Shown here: piece by piece, positions 43,553 to 56,505 of the stretch
How positions within the stretch are numbered: position 1 is the stretch's first letter
Layout of the letters: the number at the start of each line of letters is the position of its first letter
DNA from: Candidatus Phosphoribacter hodrii
Lineage (GTDB): Bacteria; Actinomycetota; Actinomycetes; Actinomycetales; Dermatophilaceae
Direction of reading: 5' to 3'
NCBI GenBank assembly: GCA_016707175.1
Contig: JADJIB010000002.1
Span: 909,093-973,092 of the forward strand
Length of the DNA stretch: 64,000 bases
Notes under the pieces: model-generated
Seen by the model: the letters and a program-made list of their open reading frames with translations, nothing else
Told to the model about the DNA's origin: nothing
Database searches by the model: none
Made by a program: the position numbers and the translations under genes

Positions 43553-43637
43553 CGCGTCGACGCCTCGACGCCTCAACGTCCGGGGCTGGTCCGGGCGGAT
43601 GCCGGACCCGTGAATCCGCCCCGAGCCTGGATCTGCC

Positions 43638-43876
43638 CAGATCACCGGCGGGTGTGAGGAATTCGGGGCCAACCGGCATACCCCTCCCCCAGATCACCGG
43701 CGAGTGTGAGGACCTTGGGAACATCCGAGCCCCGACCCGCCCAGACCACCGGCGGGTGTGAGGAATTCGGGGCCAACCGGCATACCCCTCGCCCAGACCA
43801 CCGGCGAGTGTGAGGACCTTGGGAACATCCGAGCCCCGACCCGCCCAAGCCACCGGCGGGTGTGAGGAATTCGGGA
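43638..43876 (+). repeat. Array of five 52-bp repeat units between the DUF559 gene and glgP
   Basis: Units start at 43638, 43690, 43742, 43794 and 43846, a strict 52-base period. All share a core like CACCGGCGRGTGTGAGGA. Units alternate: one type has GGGTGTGAGGAATTCGGGG followed by a CGGCATACC motif, the other GAGTGTGAGGACCTTGGGAA. Two full 104-base pairs are nearly identical, then a partial fifth unit. This is the longest of three related loci in the window and fills much of a 440-base gap. Confidence 0.9.
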
Positions 43877-43927
43877 AAGGTGGGCTCAGGGAACGCGGGG
43901 GCGGGGGGCCAGGGCTGGAACGCAGTC

Positions 43928-43960
43928 GCGCGGCATACCCCCTGAGGAGGTATGCCGCGC
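43928..43960. terminator. Motif-pair hairpin downstream of glgP
   Basis: A 12-bp stem GCGCGGCATACC/GGTATGCCGCGC around a 9-base loop, 32 bases past the glgP stop and facing the convergent DUF559 gene. It is a probable terminator for glgP; no U-run. Confidence 0.65.
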
Positions 43961-43992
43961 GGCTGGCGGTGCTGAGCTGGTCGAACTCGAGA

Positions 43993-46587
43993 TCAGGCGT
44001 TGGCGACGAGGCCGAGCTCGCTGGCGGCGACCATGCCCTTGTGCTTGGGCAGCACCCGGACGGTGTAGCCGAAGGACCCGGTCTGCGTCAGCGTGATCGT
44101 CCCCGAGAACTGGTGCCGGTCACCCTCGTAGCTCTCGGTGTGCTTGAGCTTGACGACCGTGGGCCGCCGGATCGTGTCGTCGCGGTCCGAGGACGGGCCG
44201 TAGACGACCTGCACCCGCACCTCGTCGGGCCGCAGCGTGCCGAGGTCGACGTAGGCCCGCACGGTCAGCTCGTCGCCGACCTGCGGCGAGTCGGACACGC
44301 CGGAGGACTCCACGTGCTCGACGCGGACCGACGGCCACGACGCACGGACCTTCGCCTTGTATGCCGCGAGCTCGCGAGCGCCGGTGAACTTCGGACCGTC
44401 CAGGGACCAGCCCGCACGCGCCGCCGGGCCGTAGAGCTCGGTGACGTAGTCGCGGACCATCCGGGTCGCCAGCACCTTGGGGCCGAGGGTCTCCAGCGTG
44501 TGCAGGAGCAGCTCCATCCAGTGCAGGGGCAGACCGTTCTCGTTCTGGTCGTAGAAGTGGACCCGCACGCTGTTCTCGATGAGGTCGTAGAGCGCGGAGG
44601 CCTCGATGTCGTCACGACGCTCGGGGTCTTCGACGCCGTCGGCGGTCGGGATGGCCCAACCGTTCTGGCCGTCGTACCACTCGTCCCACCACCCGTCGAG
44701 GATCGAGAGGTTGAGCCCGCCGTTGAGCGCCGCCTTCATGCCCGACGTCCCACACGCCTCGAACGGGCGCAGCGGGTTGTTCAACCAAACGTCGCAGCCC
44801 GGGTAGAGGGTCTGCGCCATCTCGATGTCGTAGTTGGGCAGGAAGACGATGCGGTGACGAACCTCGGGGTCGTCGGCGAACTGCACCATCTGCTGGATGA
44901 GCCGCTTGCCCAGGTCGTCGGCCGGGTGCGACTTGCCAGCGATGACCAACTGCACGGGACGCTTCTTGTCCAGCAGGATCTTCTTGAGCCGGGCCGGGTC
45001 GCGCAGCATGAGGGTGAGCCGCTTGTAGGTCGGCACCCGCCGGGCGAAACCGATGGTCAGCACGTCGGGGTCGAGGATCTCGTCGGTCCACTTGAGCTCG
45101 GCCGCGCTTGCGCCGCGCTCGAGCCACGAGGACCGAACCCGACGCCGGGCGTCGGCGACCAACTGCTGACGCAGCTCGCGCTTGACCGCCCACATCTGGT
45201 CCCAGTTGACGTTGCGGATCTGCTCCCAGCCGCCCTCACCGTCGAGGACTGCAGCGCCCAGGTGCGTCTCAGCCAGCTCAAGCATCCGGCGGTCGACCCA
45301 CGTCGGGGCGTGGACACCGTTGGTGATGCTGCCGATCGGCACCTCTTCGTGGTCGAAGCCCGGCCACAGACCGTCGAACATGTCGCGGCTGACCTGGCCG
45401 TGCAGCAACGAGACGCCGTTGGCCCGCTGGGCCAACCGCAGCCCCATGACGGCCATGTTGAACATGCCCGCCTCGCCGCCCTCGTAGGTCTCGGCGCCCA
45501 TGGCCAGCAAGCGGTCCAGGGGGATGCCGGTCATCGCGCAGTCGCCGCCGAAGTAGATGTGGATCCGGTCGGCGGAGAAGCGGTCGATGCCAGCCGGCAC
45601 CGGCGTGTGGGTGGTGAAGACCGTCGAGGCACGCACGGCCTCGAGCGCCTCGTCGAAGGTCAACCGGTGGTCGCGGACGAGCTCAGAGATCCGCTCGACC
45701 CCGAGGAAGCCGGCGTGGCCCTCGTTGGTGTGGTAAACGTCGGGCTCGGGTGCCCCGGTGATCCGCGACCACGCACGCAGCGCGCGCACGCCACCGATGC
45801 CCAGGAGCAACTCCTGCTCGAGGCGGCGGTCACCGCCGCCGCCGTAGAGGGCTTCGGTGATGGCGCGGGTGGCGTCGTCGTTCCCGGTGACGTCCGAGTC
45901 CAGCAGCAGCAGCGGCACGCGACCGACCTGGGCCCGCCAGACGTGGGCCTTGAGCACCCGGGAGCCGGGCAGCCGGATCTCGATGACCGTCGGGGTGCCG
46001 TCGTCTTCACGCAGCAGCGCCAGCGGCAGACCGTCGGGGTCCAGGACCGGGTAGGCCTCCTGCTGCCAGCCCAACTCGTTGAGCGACTGCTTGAAGTAGC
46101 CGGTCTTGTAGAACAGGCCGACGCCGACGATCGGCACACCCAGGTCGGACGCCGACTTGAGGTGGTCACCAGCAAGGATGCCCAGACCGCCGGAGTACTG
46201 CGGCAGCACGTGGGTGATGCCGAACTCGGGGCTGAAGTAGGCGATGGCACGCGGTGCCCCCGGCGACTCCTCGGTTACCTGGGCCGCGGCCCATTCCTGG
46301 TACCAGCGAGGAGCCTCGAGGTAATGGTCGAGCGCCGCCTTGGCGACGTCGACGCGTGCGACGAACTCGGCATCGTTGGCGAGTGTGGCCAGCTCGGCCG
46401 CCGAGAGGCGGGCAAGCATCTTGGTGGGGTCCTGGTGGCACTCATCCCAACGGACCGGGTCGATGCTCTTGAAGAGATCCCGGGTGCTGGGGTGCCATGA
46501 CCAGTGCAGGTTCAGTGCTAGGTCACCGAGCGCGGCAATGGGCTCGGGCAGGACGGTGCGGACGTTGAAGCGTCGGATGGCCTTCAC
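43993..46587 (-). CDS. glgP: Alpha-glucan (maltodextrin/glycogen) phosphorylase
   Basis: This 864-residue protein starts at ATG 46587. An N-terminal DUF3417 region (RRFNVRTVLPEPIAALGDLALNLHWSWHP) leads into the phosphorylase core. That core has YFSPEFGITHVLPQYSGGLGILAGDHLKSASD, the His/Glu block VYHTNEGHAGFLGVERI, SITNGVHAPTWVD, and the pyridoxal-phosphate lysine in FEACGTSGMKAALNGGLNLSILDGWWDEW. It releases glucose-1-phosphate from glucan ends. It is divergent from glgE across a short region with a LacI-type operator, so degradation and synthesis may be co-regulated. Confidence 0.95.
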   Translation of the reverse strand: MKAIRRFNVRTVLPEPIAALGDLALNLHWSWHPSTRDLFKSIDPVRWDECHQDPTKMLARLSAAELATLANDAEFVARVDVAKAALDHYLEAPRWYQEWAAAQVTEESPGAPRAIAYFSPEFGITHVLPQYSGGLGILAGDHLKSASDLGVPIVGVGLFYKTGYFKQSLNELGWQQEAYPVLDPDGLPLALLREDDGTPTVIEIRLPGSRVLKAHVWRAQVGRVPLLLLDSDVTGNDDATRAITEALYGGGGDRRLEQELLLGIGGVRALRAWSRITGAPEPDVYHTNEGHAGFLGVERISELVRDHRLTFDEALEAVRASTVFTTHTPVPAGIDRFSADRIHIYFGGDCAMTGIPLDRLLAMGAETYEGGEAGMFNMAVMGLRLAQRANGVSLLHGQVSRDMFDGLWPGFDHEEVPIGSITNGVHAPTWVDRRMLELAETHLGAAVLDGEGGWEQIRNVNWDQMWAVKRELRQQLVADARRRVRSSWLERGASAAELKWTDEILDPDVLTIGFARRVPTYKRLTLMLRDPARLKKILLDKKRPVQLVIAGKSHPADDLGKRLIQQMVQFADDPEVRHRIVFLPNYDIEMAQTLYPGCDVWLNNPLRPFEACGTSGMKAALNGGLNLSILDGWWDEWYDGQNGWAIPTADGVEDPERRDDIEASALYDLIENSVRVHFYDQNENGLPLHWMELLLHTLETLGPKVLATRMVRDYVTELYGPAARAGWSLDGPKFTGARELAAYKAKVRASWPSVRVEHVESSGVSDSPQVGDELTVRAYVDLGTLRPDEVRVQVVYGPSSDRDDTIRRPTVVKLKHTESYEGDRHQFSGTITLTQTGSFGYTVRVLPKHKGMVAASELGLVANA

Positions 46588-46655
46588 GGGGAGCGACTAT
46601 AGGGGGCTACTCGCCGGTTTACTGCCACCGTCCATGGGTCTGAACGGACAAAGTG

Positions 46656-46669
46656 CGCAAGCGGTTACA
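46656..46669. promoter_or_regulatory. Candidate LacI-family operator between glgP and glgE
   Basis: The sequence CGCAAGCGGTTACA matches 13 of 14 positions of the general LacI/GalR-family operator TGnAAnCGnTTnCA. It lies 69 bases upstream of the glgP start in the divergent region before glgE, a standard place for a sugar-responsive repressor site. No LacI-family gene is present in the window. Confidence 0.55.
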
Positions 46670-46934
46670 TCCGAACGATGAGAATGTGATCGTTGCGGGG
46701 CCATGGGGGCAGACGACGACCGACTCGACCGAGTAGCGTCGCCTTCGTGAGCGCCTCCTCTGCCCGCAAGCGCACCCCCCGGAACCGCCCCGCTGCGGGC
46801 ACCTCGCCGCGCGAGCCACGCGGCCCCGGCGCGGGTATGCCGCCCGCCGCCACCGCAGCCCCGGAACCGCCCGTGGCGCGACAGAACCGACACCGAAGCC
46901 AGCGCCGGCACCACTCGCGGCGGCCGAGGCGCCA

Positions 46935-49007
<2,073 letters not shown>

Positions 49008-49095
49008 TGGCGGCACCCTCGGCGATGGCAGCACTTTCGGCCATGGCAGTACCATCCGGCCCGATCTCAGCACCAGCAGAAGGAGCGTCTCAGTC

Positions 49096-50814
49096 GTGAC
49101 CAGCGCGTCCACCGTTCCTGCGGACCAGACCACAACGTCGGGACTGCGTGAGGATCCCGACTGGTTCCGGACCGCGGTGTTCTACGAGGTCCTCGTGCGG
49201 GCCTTCGCCGACTCCACCGGATCGGGGAACGGCGACTTTGTCGGGCTCATCGACAAACTCGACTACCTGCACTGGCTCGGCGTCGACTGCCTGTGGATCC
49301 CGCCGTTCTACGCCTCGCCGCTTCGTGATGGCGGTTACGACATCGCCGATTACCGCTCGGTGCTCCCCGAGTTCGGGACGATCGAGGACTTCCGCGAGTT
49401 GGTCGCGCAGGCGCACGCGCGCGGCATACGGATCATCACCGACTTCGTCATGAACCACACGAGCGATGCGCACCCGTGGTTCCAGGCCAGCCGCAGCGAC
49501 CCGGACGGGCCCTACGGCGACTACTACGTGTGGTCGGACACCGACACGAAATATGCCGGGACCCGCATCATCTTCGTCGACACCGAGTCCTCGAACTGGT
49601 CCTTCGACGTGGTCCGGCGCCAGCACTACTGGCACCGGTTCTTCTCCCACCAGCCTGACCTCAACTTCGAGAACCCGGCCGTGCAGGCCGAGATGTTCGA
49701 CGTCGTGCGGTTCTGGATGGACATGGGGATCGACGGGTTCCGCCTCGATGCCGTGCCCTACCTCTTCGAGGAGGAGGGACACAACGGCGAGAACCACCCC
49801 AAGACCCACGAGTTCCTCGCCCAGCTGCGAGCCATGGTCGACCGCGAATACCCCGGGCGGATCCTGCTGGCCGAGGCCAACCAGTTGCCGGCGGAGGTCG
49901 TCGACTACTTCGGGACCGAGCAGGACCCCGAGTGCCACATGTGCTTCCACTTCCCCGTCATGCCGCGCATTTACTACTCCCTGCGCAGCCAGACCGCGGC
50001 CCCGATCATCGATGTCCTCGCCGCGACACCGGCGATCCCGCCGGGCACCCAGTGGGGCACGTTCCTGCGCAACCACGACGAGCTCACCCTCGAGATGGTC
50101 AGCGACGACGAGCGCGCCGCGATGTACCGCTGGTACGCCCCCGACCCCCGGATGCGGGCCAACGTCGGCATCCGTCGGCGACTGGCGCCCCTGCTGGACA
50201 ACGACCGTTCGCAACTCGAGTTGATCAACGCGTTGGTGCTCTCGCTGCCCGGGTCACCGTGTCTCTATTACGGCGATGAGATCGGGATGGGCGACAACAT
50301 CTGGCTGCCCGACCGGGACTGTTCGCGCACGCCCATGCAGTGGAACCCCGACCGCAATGCCGGCTTCTCCACCGCCGACCCCGGCAAGCTCTACCTCCCG
50401 GTCGTGTCCTCGCTCGTGTTCAGTTACCAGGCGGTCAACGTGGAGTCGGCCCAGGCCGCGCCGGCGTCGCTGCTGCACTGGGTCCGGCGAATCCTCGCGG
50501 TCCGCAAGGCCCACCCCGTTTTCGGCCTCGGCGACTTCGTCGTCACGCCCGCCGACAACCCGTCGATCCTGGCCTACACGCGCACCGCTCCCGACGCCGC
50601 GACCGGCGCCCGCTCGGTGCTGTGCGTCGCCAACCTGTCCGAACACCCGCAGTCGGCGAGCATCGACCTTGGCGTCGACCGGGCGGGTCAGGGGCTGCGC
50701 GACCTCTTCGCCGGCGGCGCGTTCCCCTCGATCGACGCTGAGGGCAAGGCCCGACTGACGCTCGGCCCGAGGGGCTACTTCTGGCTCGCGATCGACAGTT
50801 CCGAGAGCGCCTGA
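49096..50814 (+). CDS. treS: Trehalose synthase TreS (maltose alpha-D-glucosyltransferase)
   Basis: The start is GTG 49096 with AGAAGGAG upstream; the protein is 572 residues. It starts with the usual DPDWFRTAVFYEVLVRAFADSTGSGNGDF block. The GH13 motifs are DFVMNHTSDAHPWFQ, GIDGFRLDAVPYLFEEEG (nucleophile), RILLAEANQLPAEV (acid/base) and FLRNHDELTLEMV, with the TreS-specific IFVDTESSNWSFD segment. It interconverts trehalose and maltose. The 89-base gap after glgE contains three degenerate 18-base repeats of the type ATGGCAGCACTTTCGGC. Its stop overlaps the next gene as TGATG, so the pathway genes are translationally coupled. Confidence 0.95.
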   Translation: MTSASTVPADQTTTSGLREDPDWFRTAVFYEVLVRAFADSTGSGNGDFVGLIDKLDYLHWLGVDCLWIPPFYASPLRDGGYDIADYRSVLPEFGTIEDFRELVAQAHARGIRIITDFVMNHTSDAHPWFQASRSDPDGPYGDYYVWSDTDTKYAGTRIIFVDTESSNWSFDVVRRQHYWHRFFSHQPDLNFENPAVQAEMFDVVRFWMDMGIDGFRLDAVPYLFEEEGHNGENHPKTHEFLAQLRAMVDREYPGRILLAEANQLPAEVVDYFGTEQDPECHMCFHFPVMPRIYYSLRSQTAAPIIDVLAATPAIPPGTQWGTFLRNHDELTLEMVSDDERAAMYRWYAPDPRMRANVGIRRRLAPLLDNDRSQLELINALVLSLPGSPCLYYGDEIGMGDNIWLPDRDCSRTPMQWNPDRNAGFSTADPGKLYLPVVSSLVFSYQAVNVESAQAAPASLLHWVRRILAVRKAHPVFGLGDFVVTPADNPSILAYTRTAPDAATGARSVLCVANLSEHPQSASIDLGVDRAGQGLRDLFAGGAFPSIDAEGKARLTLGPRGYFWLAIDSSESA

Positions 50815-53800
50815 TGGCTGAAGTCCTCGACGCCACCCTCACCCCCGGCAAGATCGACCTCGTCGCCGGGTGGATCGGCAGGCAGCGCTGGTATGCCGCC
50901 AAGGGGCAGGCCCCTCGGCTGACCCGACTGCGCGGCTTCCGCTTCGACGACCCCGCAGGCGAGGTCGGCATCGAGACCCTCGTCCTGCGCGACGACGCGA
51001 CGACCCCTCCGACGGTCTACCAGGTGCCGCTCACCTATCGCGGTGCGCCTCTCGTCGGCGCCGAACGCGCCCTCGTCGGCACCATGGAGCACAGCGTCCT
51101 CGGCACCCGATACGTCTACGACGGCCCGCACGACCCTGTCTATGTCGCCGCGCTGTGGCGCTTCATCCAGGGCCGCGCGCAGGCCCAGGCCGCGGGCGTG
51201 AGCAACACCGTCGAGCCTGCCTTCTCGGGGCACACGGTCCCCGGCGGGTATGCCGCCCGCTCCAGTGACGTCACGGCCTCCCGGGTGCTGGGGGGCGAGC
51301 AGTCCAACACCTCGATCGTCTGCGGGGTCGCTGACCTCGGCCCGGTGATCGTCAAGGTGTTCCGCACGCTGTCGCCGGGCGCCAACCCCGACGTCGTCCT
51401 GCAGCCCGCCCTCGCCGCCGCCGGTTGCGAGCACGTGCCGACGACGTTGGGCTGGGTGAGCGGCCAATGGGCGGACGGCCAGGAGGAGGGCCATCTGGCC
51501 TTCGCTCAGGAGTTCCTCGCCGGCACCCAGGACGCCTGGCGCGTGGCGACCGAGTCGGTGGCCGCCGGCTCGGATCTCACCGGTGGGGCTGCGCAGTTGG
51601 GTGAGGTGGTGGCCCAGATCCACCAGATCCTCGCCGAGGCCTTCCCGACCAGACGGCCCACCGCCGAGGACCGGGTCACCCTGGTGACCGGCCTACGCGA
51701 GCGCTTCCGCGCGGCCGCCGACGAGGTGCCCGAGTTGGTCGACTTCGCGGCGGCGGTGCACTCCCGCTACGACCAGGCGTTGCAGGCGTCGTGGCCGTCG
51801 CTGCAGCGCATCCACGCCGATCTGCATCTCGGCCAGGTCATCGCCCACCCCACCAGGGGCTGGGTCGTCCTGGACTTCGAGGGCGAGCCCATGCGGCCGC
51901 TGGCCGAACGCGCCCAACCCGACCTCCCGATGCGTGACCTCGCGGGCATGCTGCGCTCCTTCGACTACGCAGCCGGCGCCTACCTGCAGGCCCACCCTGA
52001 CGCCGACGCCGACGCGGCCTGGGCTTGGGCTCGCCGATGCAGCGAGCAGTTCCTCGCCGGCTACCGCGCCCATTCACCTGGCGAGGCCACCTACCCTGAA
52101 CTCCTGGACGCCCTCGTCCTGGACAAGGCCCTCTACGAGCTCGTCTACGAAGCCCGCAACCGCCCGAGTTGGGTGCCGATCCCGCTCACCGCCGTCCGCG
52201 AGTTGCTCGCCGACGGTGAGCGGACGGCATACCCCACGGCCCTGCCCCCCGACCCCAGTCCCCTTCCCGCCGAACGAAGGACCGTCATGGAACCCGTCCC
52301 GACCGCCGCGCTCGTAGCCGACTACAGCGCCGTCGACGCCTTCTTGGAGGGCCGGCATTCGCAGCCGCATGACCTGCTCGGGCATCACCTGGGCCCGGGT
52401 GGTCTGACGATCACGTGCTATCGGCCGATGGCCGCCAGCGTGCGCGCCAAACTCGCCGACGGCACTCTGCTGGACCTCCCCCACGTCAAGGGCGGCATCT
52501 GGTCGGGCACCGCCAGCGCCATCGAGCAGAGCCAGGACTACCGCCTGCTGGTCAACTACGGCGACGGCATCGACCACGAGCAGGACGACCCCTACCGGTT
52601 CGCCCCGACGCTCGGCGAGCTCGACCGCCACCTGTTCAACGAGGGCCGCCACGAACAGCTCTGGACGATCCTCGGCTCGCACGTGCGCACCTACCCCGGG
52701 CCCCTCGGCGAGGTCCGTGGCGTGTCCTTCGCCGTGTGGGCGCCCAACGCGACCGCCGTCCACGTCGTCGGCGACTTCAACGGTTGGGACCGGCTCTCCC
52801 ACCCCATGCGCAACCTGCAGCCCTCGGGTGTCTGGGAGCTCTTCCTCCCCGGCGCGCAGGAGGGGATGAACTACCAATACCTCGTGCGCGGTCAGGACGG
52901 CATCACCCGGCTCAAGGCCGACCCGATGGCCCGGTTCGCCGAGGTGGCCCCCAAGCAGGCGTCGATCGTCTGGGAGTCGCACTACCAGTGGGGCGACGAC
53001 GAGTGGATGGCCGCCCGCGCCGAACGCGACGTGCACCACGGGCCGATGAGCATCTACGAGGTCCACGTCGGGTCGTGGCGGCAGGGCCAGAGCTACGCCC
53101 AGTTGGCCGAGCACCTCGTCAACTACGTCAAGGACCTCGGCTTCACCCACGTCGAGTTCATGCCCGTCAGCGAGCATCCCTACGTGCCGTCGTGGGGCTA
53201 CCACGTCACCGGCTACTACTCCGTGTCGTCGCGTTGGGGCACGCCCGACGAGTTCCGCCTGTTGGTGGATTACCTGCACCGCAACGGAATTGGCGTCATC
53301 CTCGACTGGGTGCCCGGCCACTTCGCGACCGACCCGTGGGCCTTGGCGAAGTTCGACGGTCAGGCGCTCTATGAGCACCCCGACCCCCGCAAGGGCTGGC
53401 ACAACGAGTGGGGCTCTCTCATCTTCGACTTCGCCCGCAAGGAGGTGCGCAACTTCCTCGTGGCCAACGCGACCTACTGGCTCGAGGAGTTCCACGTCGA
53501 CGGGCTGCGGGTCGACGGCGTCGCCTCGATGCTCTACCTCGACTACTCGCGCCAGCCCGGCGAATGGGTCCCCAACGAGTTCGGTGGCCGCGAGAACCTC
53601 GACGCGGTGGCCCTGCTCCAGGAAGCCAACGCCACGGCATACAAGCGCACTCCTGGCGTCGTGACGATCGCCGAGGAGTCGACGTCGTGGGGTGGGGTCT
53701 CGCACCCGACCTCGATGGGTGGGCTGGGCTTCGGCTTCAAATGGAACATGGGGTGGATGAACGACGCCCTGCGTTACCTGGCCACCGACCCGATCTATCG

Positions 53801-54491
53801 GCAGTACCACCACAACAAGCTGACCTTCGCGCTCATGTATGCCTACAGCGAGAACTTCGTCCTGCCGATCAGCCATGACGAGGTCGTCCACGGCAAGGGC
53901 TCGCTCATGCGCAAGTCGCGTGGCAGCCGCGAGGACCAGATCTCCACGGTGCGGGCGTTCCTGGCCTACATGTGGAGCCAGCCGGGCAAGCAACTGCTGT
54001 TCATGGGCTGCGAGTTCGGGCAGGAATCGGAGTGGTCCGACGGGCGCAGCCTCGACTGGTGGCTGCTCGACCAGCCGCTGCACTACCGGATCCACGCGCA
54101 GGTCAAGGAGATGAACGCCATCTACCGGGCCAACCCCGCGCTCTGGGCGCTGGACCACGACCCGGCCGGCTTCCGGTGGCTCAACGCCGACAATGCGGCG
54201 GCAAACACGTTCTCCTACCTGCGTTTCGGCGACAAGGAGCTCGGCGCCGACGGGCCCGTGCTGGCCGCGGTCGTCAACTTCAGCGGCCAGACCCACGAGC
54301 CCTATCGGGTCGGTGTCCCCCGCGGGGGCCGGTGGAAGGTCGTCCTCGACACGGCCGGCTTCTTCCCCGATGCCCCCTCGTCGGCAGGCGTCGTCATCGA
54401 CGCCGACGACGAGGGCTGGGACGGCCAGCCGTATGCCGTCAATGTCACCGTCCCTCGCCTGTCCACCGTCTGGCTGATCCCGGAAGACTGA
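50814..54491 (+). CDS. Fusion of maltokinase (Pep2/Mak) and 1,4-alpha-glucan branching enzyme GlgB
   Basis: One uninterrupted 1225-residue frame starts at ATG 50814. Residues 1 to about 460 are maltokinase: QRWYAAKGQAPRLTRLRGF, LGGEQSNTSIV, the catalytic-loop IHADLHLGQVI (about 331-341) and VVLDFEGEP. After a short linker, residues from about 492 are a full GlgB. An N-domain and CBM48 (VWAPNATAVHVVGDFNGWD) lead to the GH13 barrel with nucleophile in DGLRVDGVASMLYLDY (about 900), acid/base in IAEESTSWGG and third Asp in ISHDEVVHGKGS. The kinase makes maltose-1-phosphate for GlgE; GlgB branches the glucan. Met492 (ATG 52287) has GAAGGA five bases upstream, so GlgB may also be made separately. 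Confidence 0.95.
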   Translation: MAEVLDATLTPGKIDLVAGWIGRQRWYAAKGQAPRLTRLRGFRFDDPAGEVGIETLVLRDDATTPPTVYQVPLTYRGAPLVGAERALVGTMEHSVLGTRYVYDGPHDPVYVAALWRFIQGRAQAQAAGVSNTVEPAFSGHTVPGGYAARSSDVTASRVLGGEQSNTSIVCGVADLGPVIVKVFRTLSPGANPDVVLQPALAAAGCEHVPTTLGWVSGQWADGQEEGHLAFAQEFLAGTQDAWRVATESVAAGSDLTGGAAQLGEVVAQIHQILAEAFPTRRPTAEDRVTLVTGLRERFRAAADEVPELVDFAAAVHSRYDQALQASWPSLQRIHADLHLGQVIAHPTRGWVVLDFEGEPMRPLAERAQPDLPMRDLAGMLRSFDYAAGAYLQAHPDADADAAWAWARRCSEQFLAGYRAHSPGEATYPELLDALVLDKALYELVYEARNRPSWVPIPLTAVRELLADGERTAYPTALPPDPSPLPAERRTVMEPVPTAALVADYSAVDAFLEGRHSQPHDLLGHHLGPGGLTITCYRPMAASVRAKLADGTLLDLPHVKGGIWSGTASAIEQSQDYRLLVNYGDGIDHEQDDPYRFAPTLGELDRHLFNEGRHEQLWTILGSHVRTYPGPLGEVRGVSFAVWAPNATAVHVVGDFNGWDRLSHPMRNLQPSGVWELFLPGAQEGMNYQYLVRGQDGITRLKADPMARFAEVAPKQASIVWESHYQWGDDEWMAARAERDVHHGPMSIYEVHVGSWRQGQSYAQLAEHLVNYVKDLGFTHVEFMPVSEHPYVPSWGYHVTGYYSVSSRWGTPDEFRLLVDYLHRNGIGVILDWVPGHFATDPWALAKFDGQALYEHPDPRKGWHNEWGSLIFDFARKEVRNFLVANATYWLEEFHVDGLRVDGVASMLYLDYSRQPGEWVPNEFGGRENLDAVALLQEANATAYKRTPGVVTIAEESTSWGGVSHPTSMGGLGFGFKWNMGWMNDALRYLATDPIYRQYHHNKLTFALMYAYSENFVLPISHDEVVHGKGSLMRKSRGSREDQISTVRAFLAYMWSQPGKQLLFMGCEFGQESEWSDGRSLDWWLLDQPLHYRIHAQVKEMNAIYRANPALWALDHDPAGFRWLNADNAAANTFSYLRFGDKELGADGPVLAAVVNFSGQTHEPYRVGVPRGGRWKVVLDTAGFFPDAPSSAGVVIDADDEGWDGQPYAVNVTVPRLSTVWLIPED

Positions 54492-54495
54492 CCTC

Positions 54496-56156
<1,661 letters not shown>

Positions 56157-56160
<4 letters not shown>

Positions 56161-56505
56161 CCACAGCCTTCTCCACCCGCCCCGGGTGGCACGACTGGGG
56201 AGTCGGCATCGCTCGCCCCAGGGCCCGAGTTTGGCCGCCATGGCGCCCGACGGCGGGTGGTGCTCACATCTCGAGGCCAATCGGATCCTCGCACGGTTTC
56301 GCGCCAGGGCGCCGGCCGGCCAGGCTTCGGTCGCCTGGGGGCGACTGCCCGCGTGAAGGTCGCTCTCGGGCCCCGACCACTTTGCCGCCGATGCGCCAAA
56401 CTGGAGGATCCGTCGTCACCGGGGTCTGCATCTAGAGCCATGCCGGGACCAAGCGACAACTTGCTCTTCGGCGGCCCCGTGCGCCGACGTGGCGCCGCCT
56501 CGTTG
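56157..56505 (+). pseudogene. Degenerate copy 1 of a deoxycytidylate-deaminase-like gene
   Basis: It begins GTG at 56157, overlapping the pgm stop, with TTAFSTRPGWHDWGVGIA in frame. It then loses the frame through short deletions and substitutions. Base-level similarity to copy 2 continues (for example ATCGGATCCTCGC near 56281, and a stretch near 56443-56495 resembling the HAESNALLFADPVRRRG region of copy 2), but the zinc-site residues are gone. About 350 bases remain. It cannot encode an active enzyme. Confidence 0.65.

Noticed and set aside
43638..43876. CRISPR array
   Set aside because: There are five units with a 52-base period, but the parts between cores are themselves repeated, not unique spacers. 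The same cores occur at two other loci, and no cas gene is near.
43810..46500. An 896-codon plus-strand open frame
   Set aside because: It is the antisense shadow of glgP, whose pyridoxal-phosphate and substrate motifs are unambiguous.
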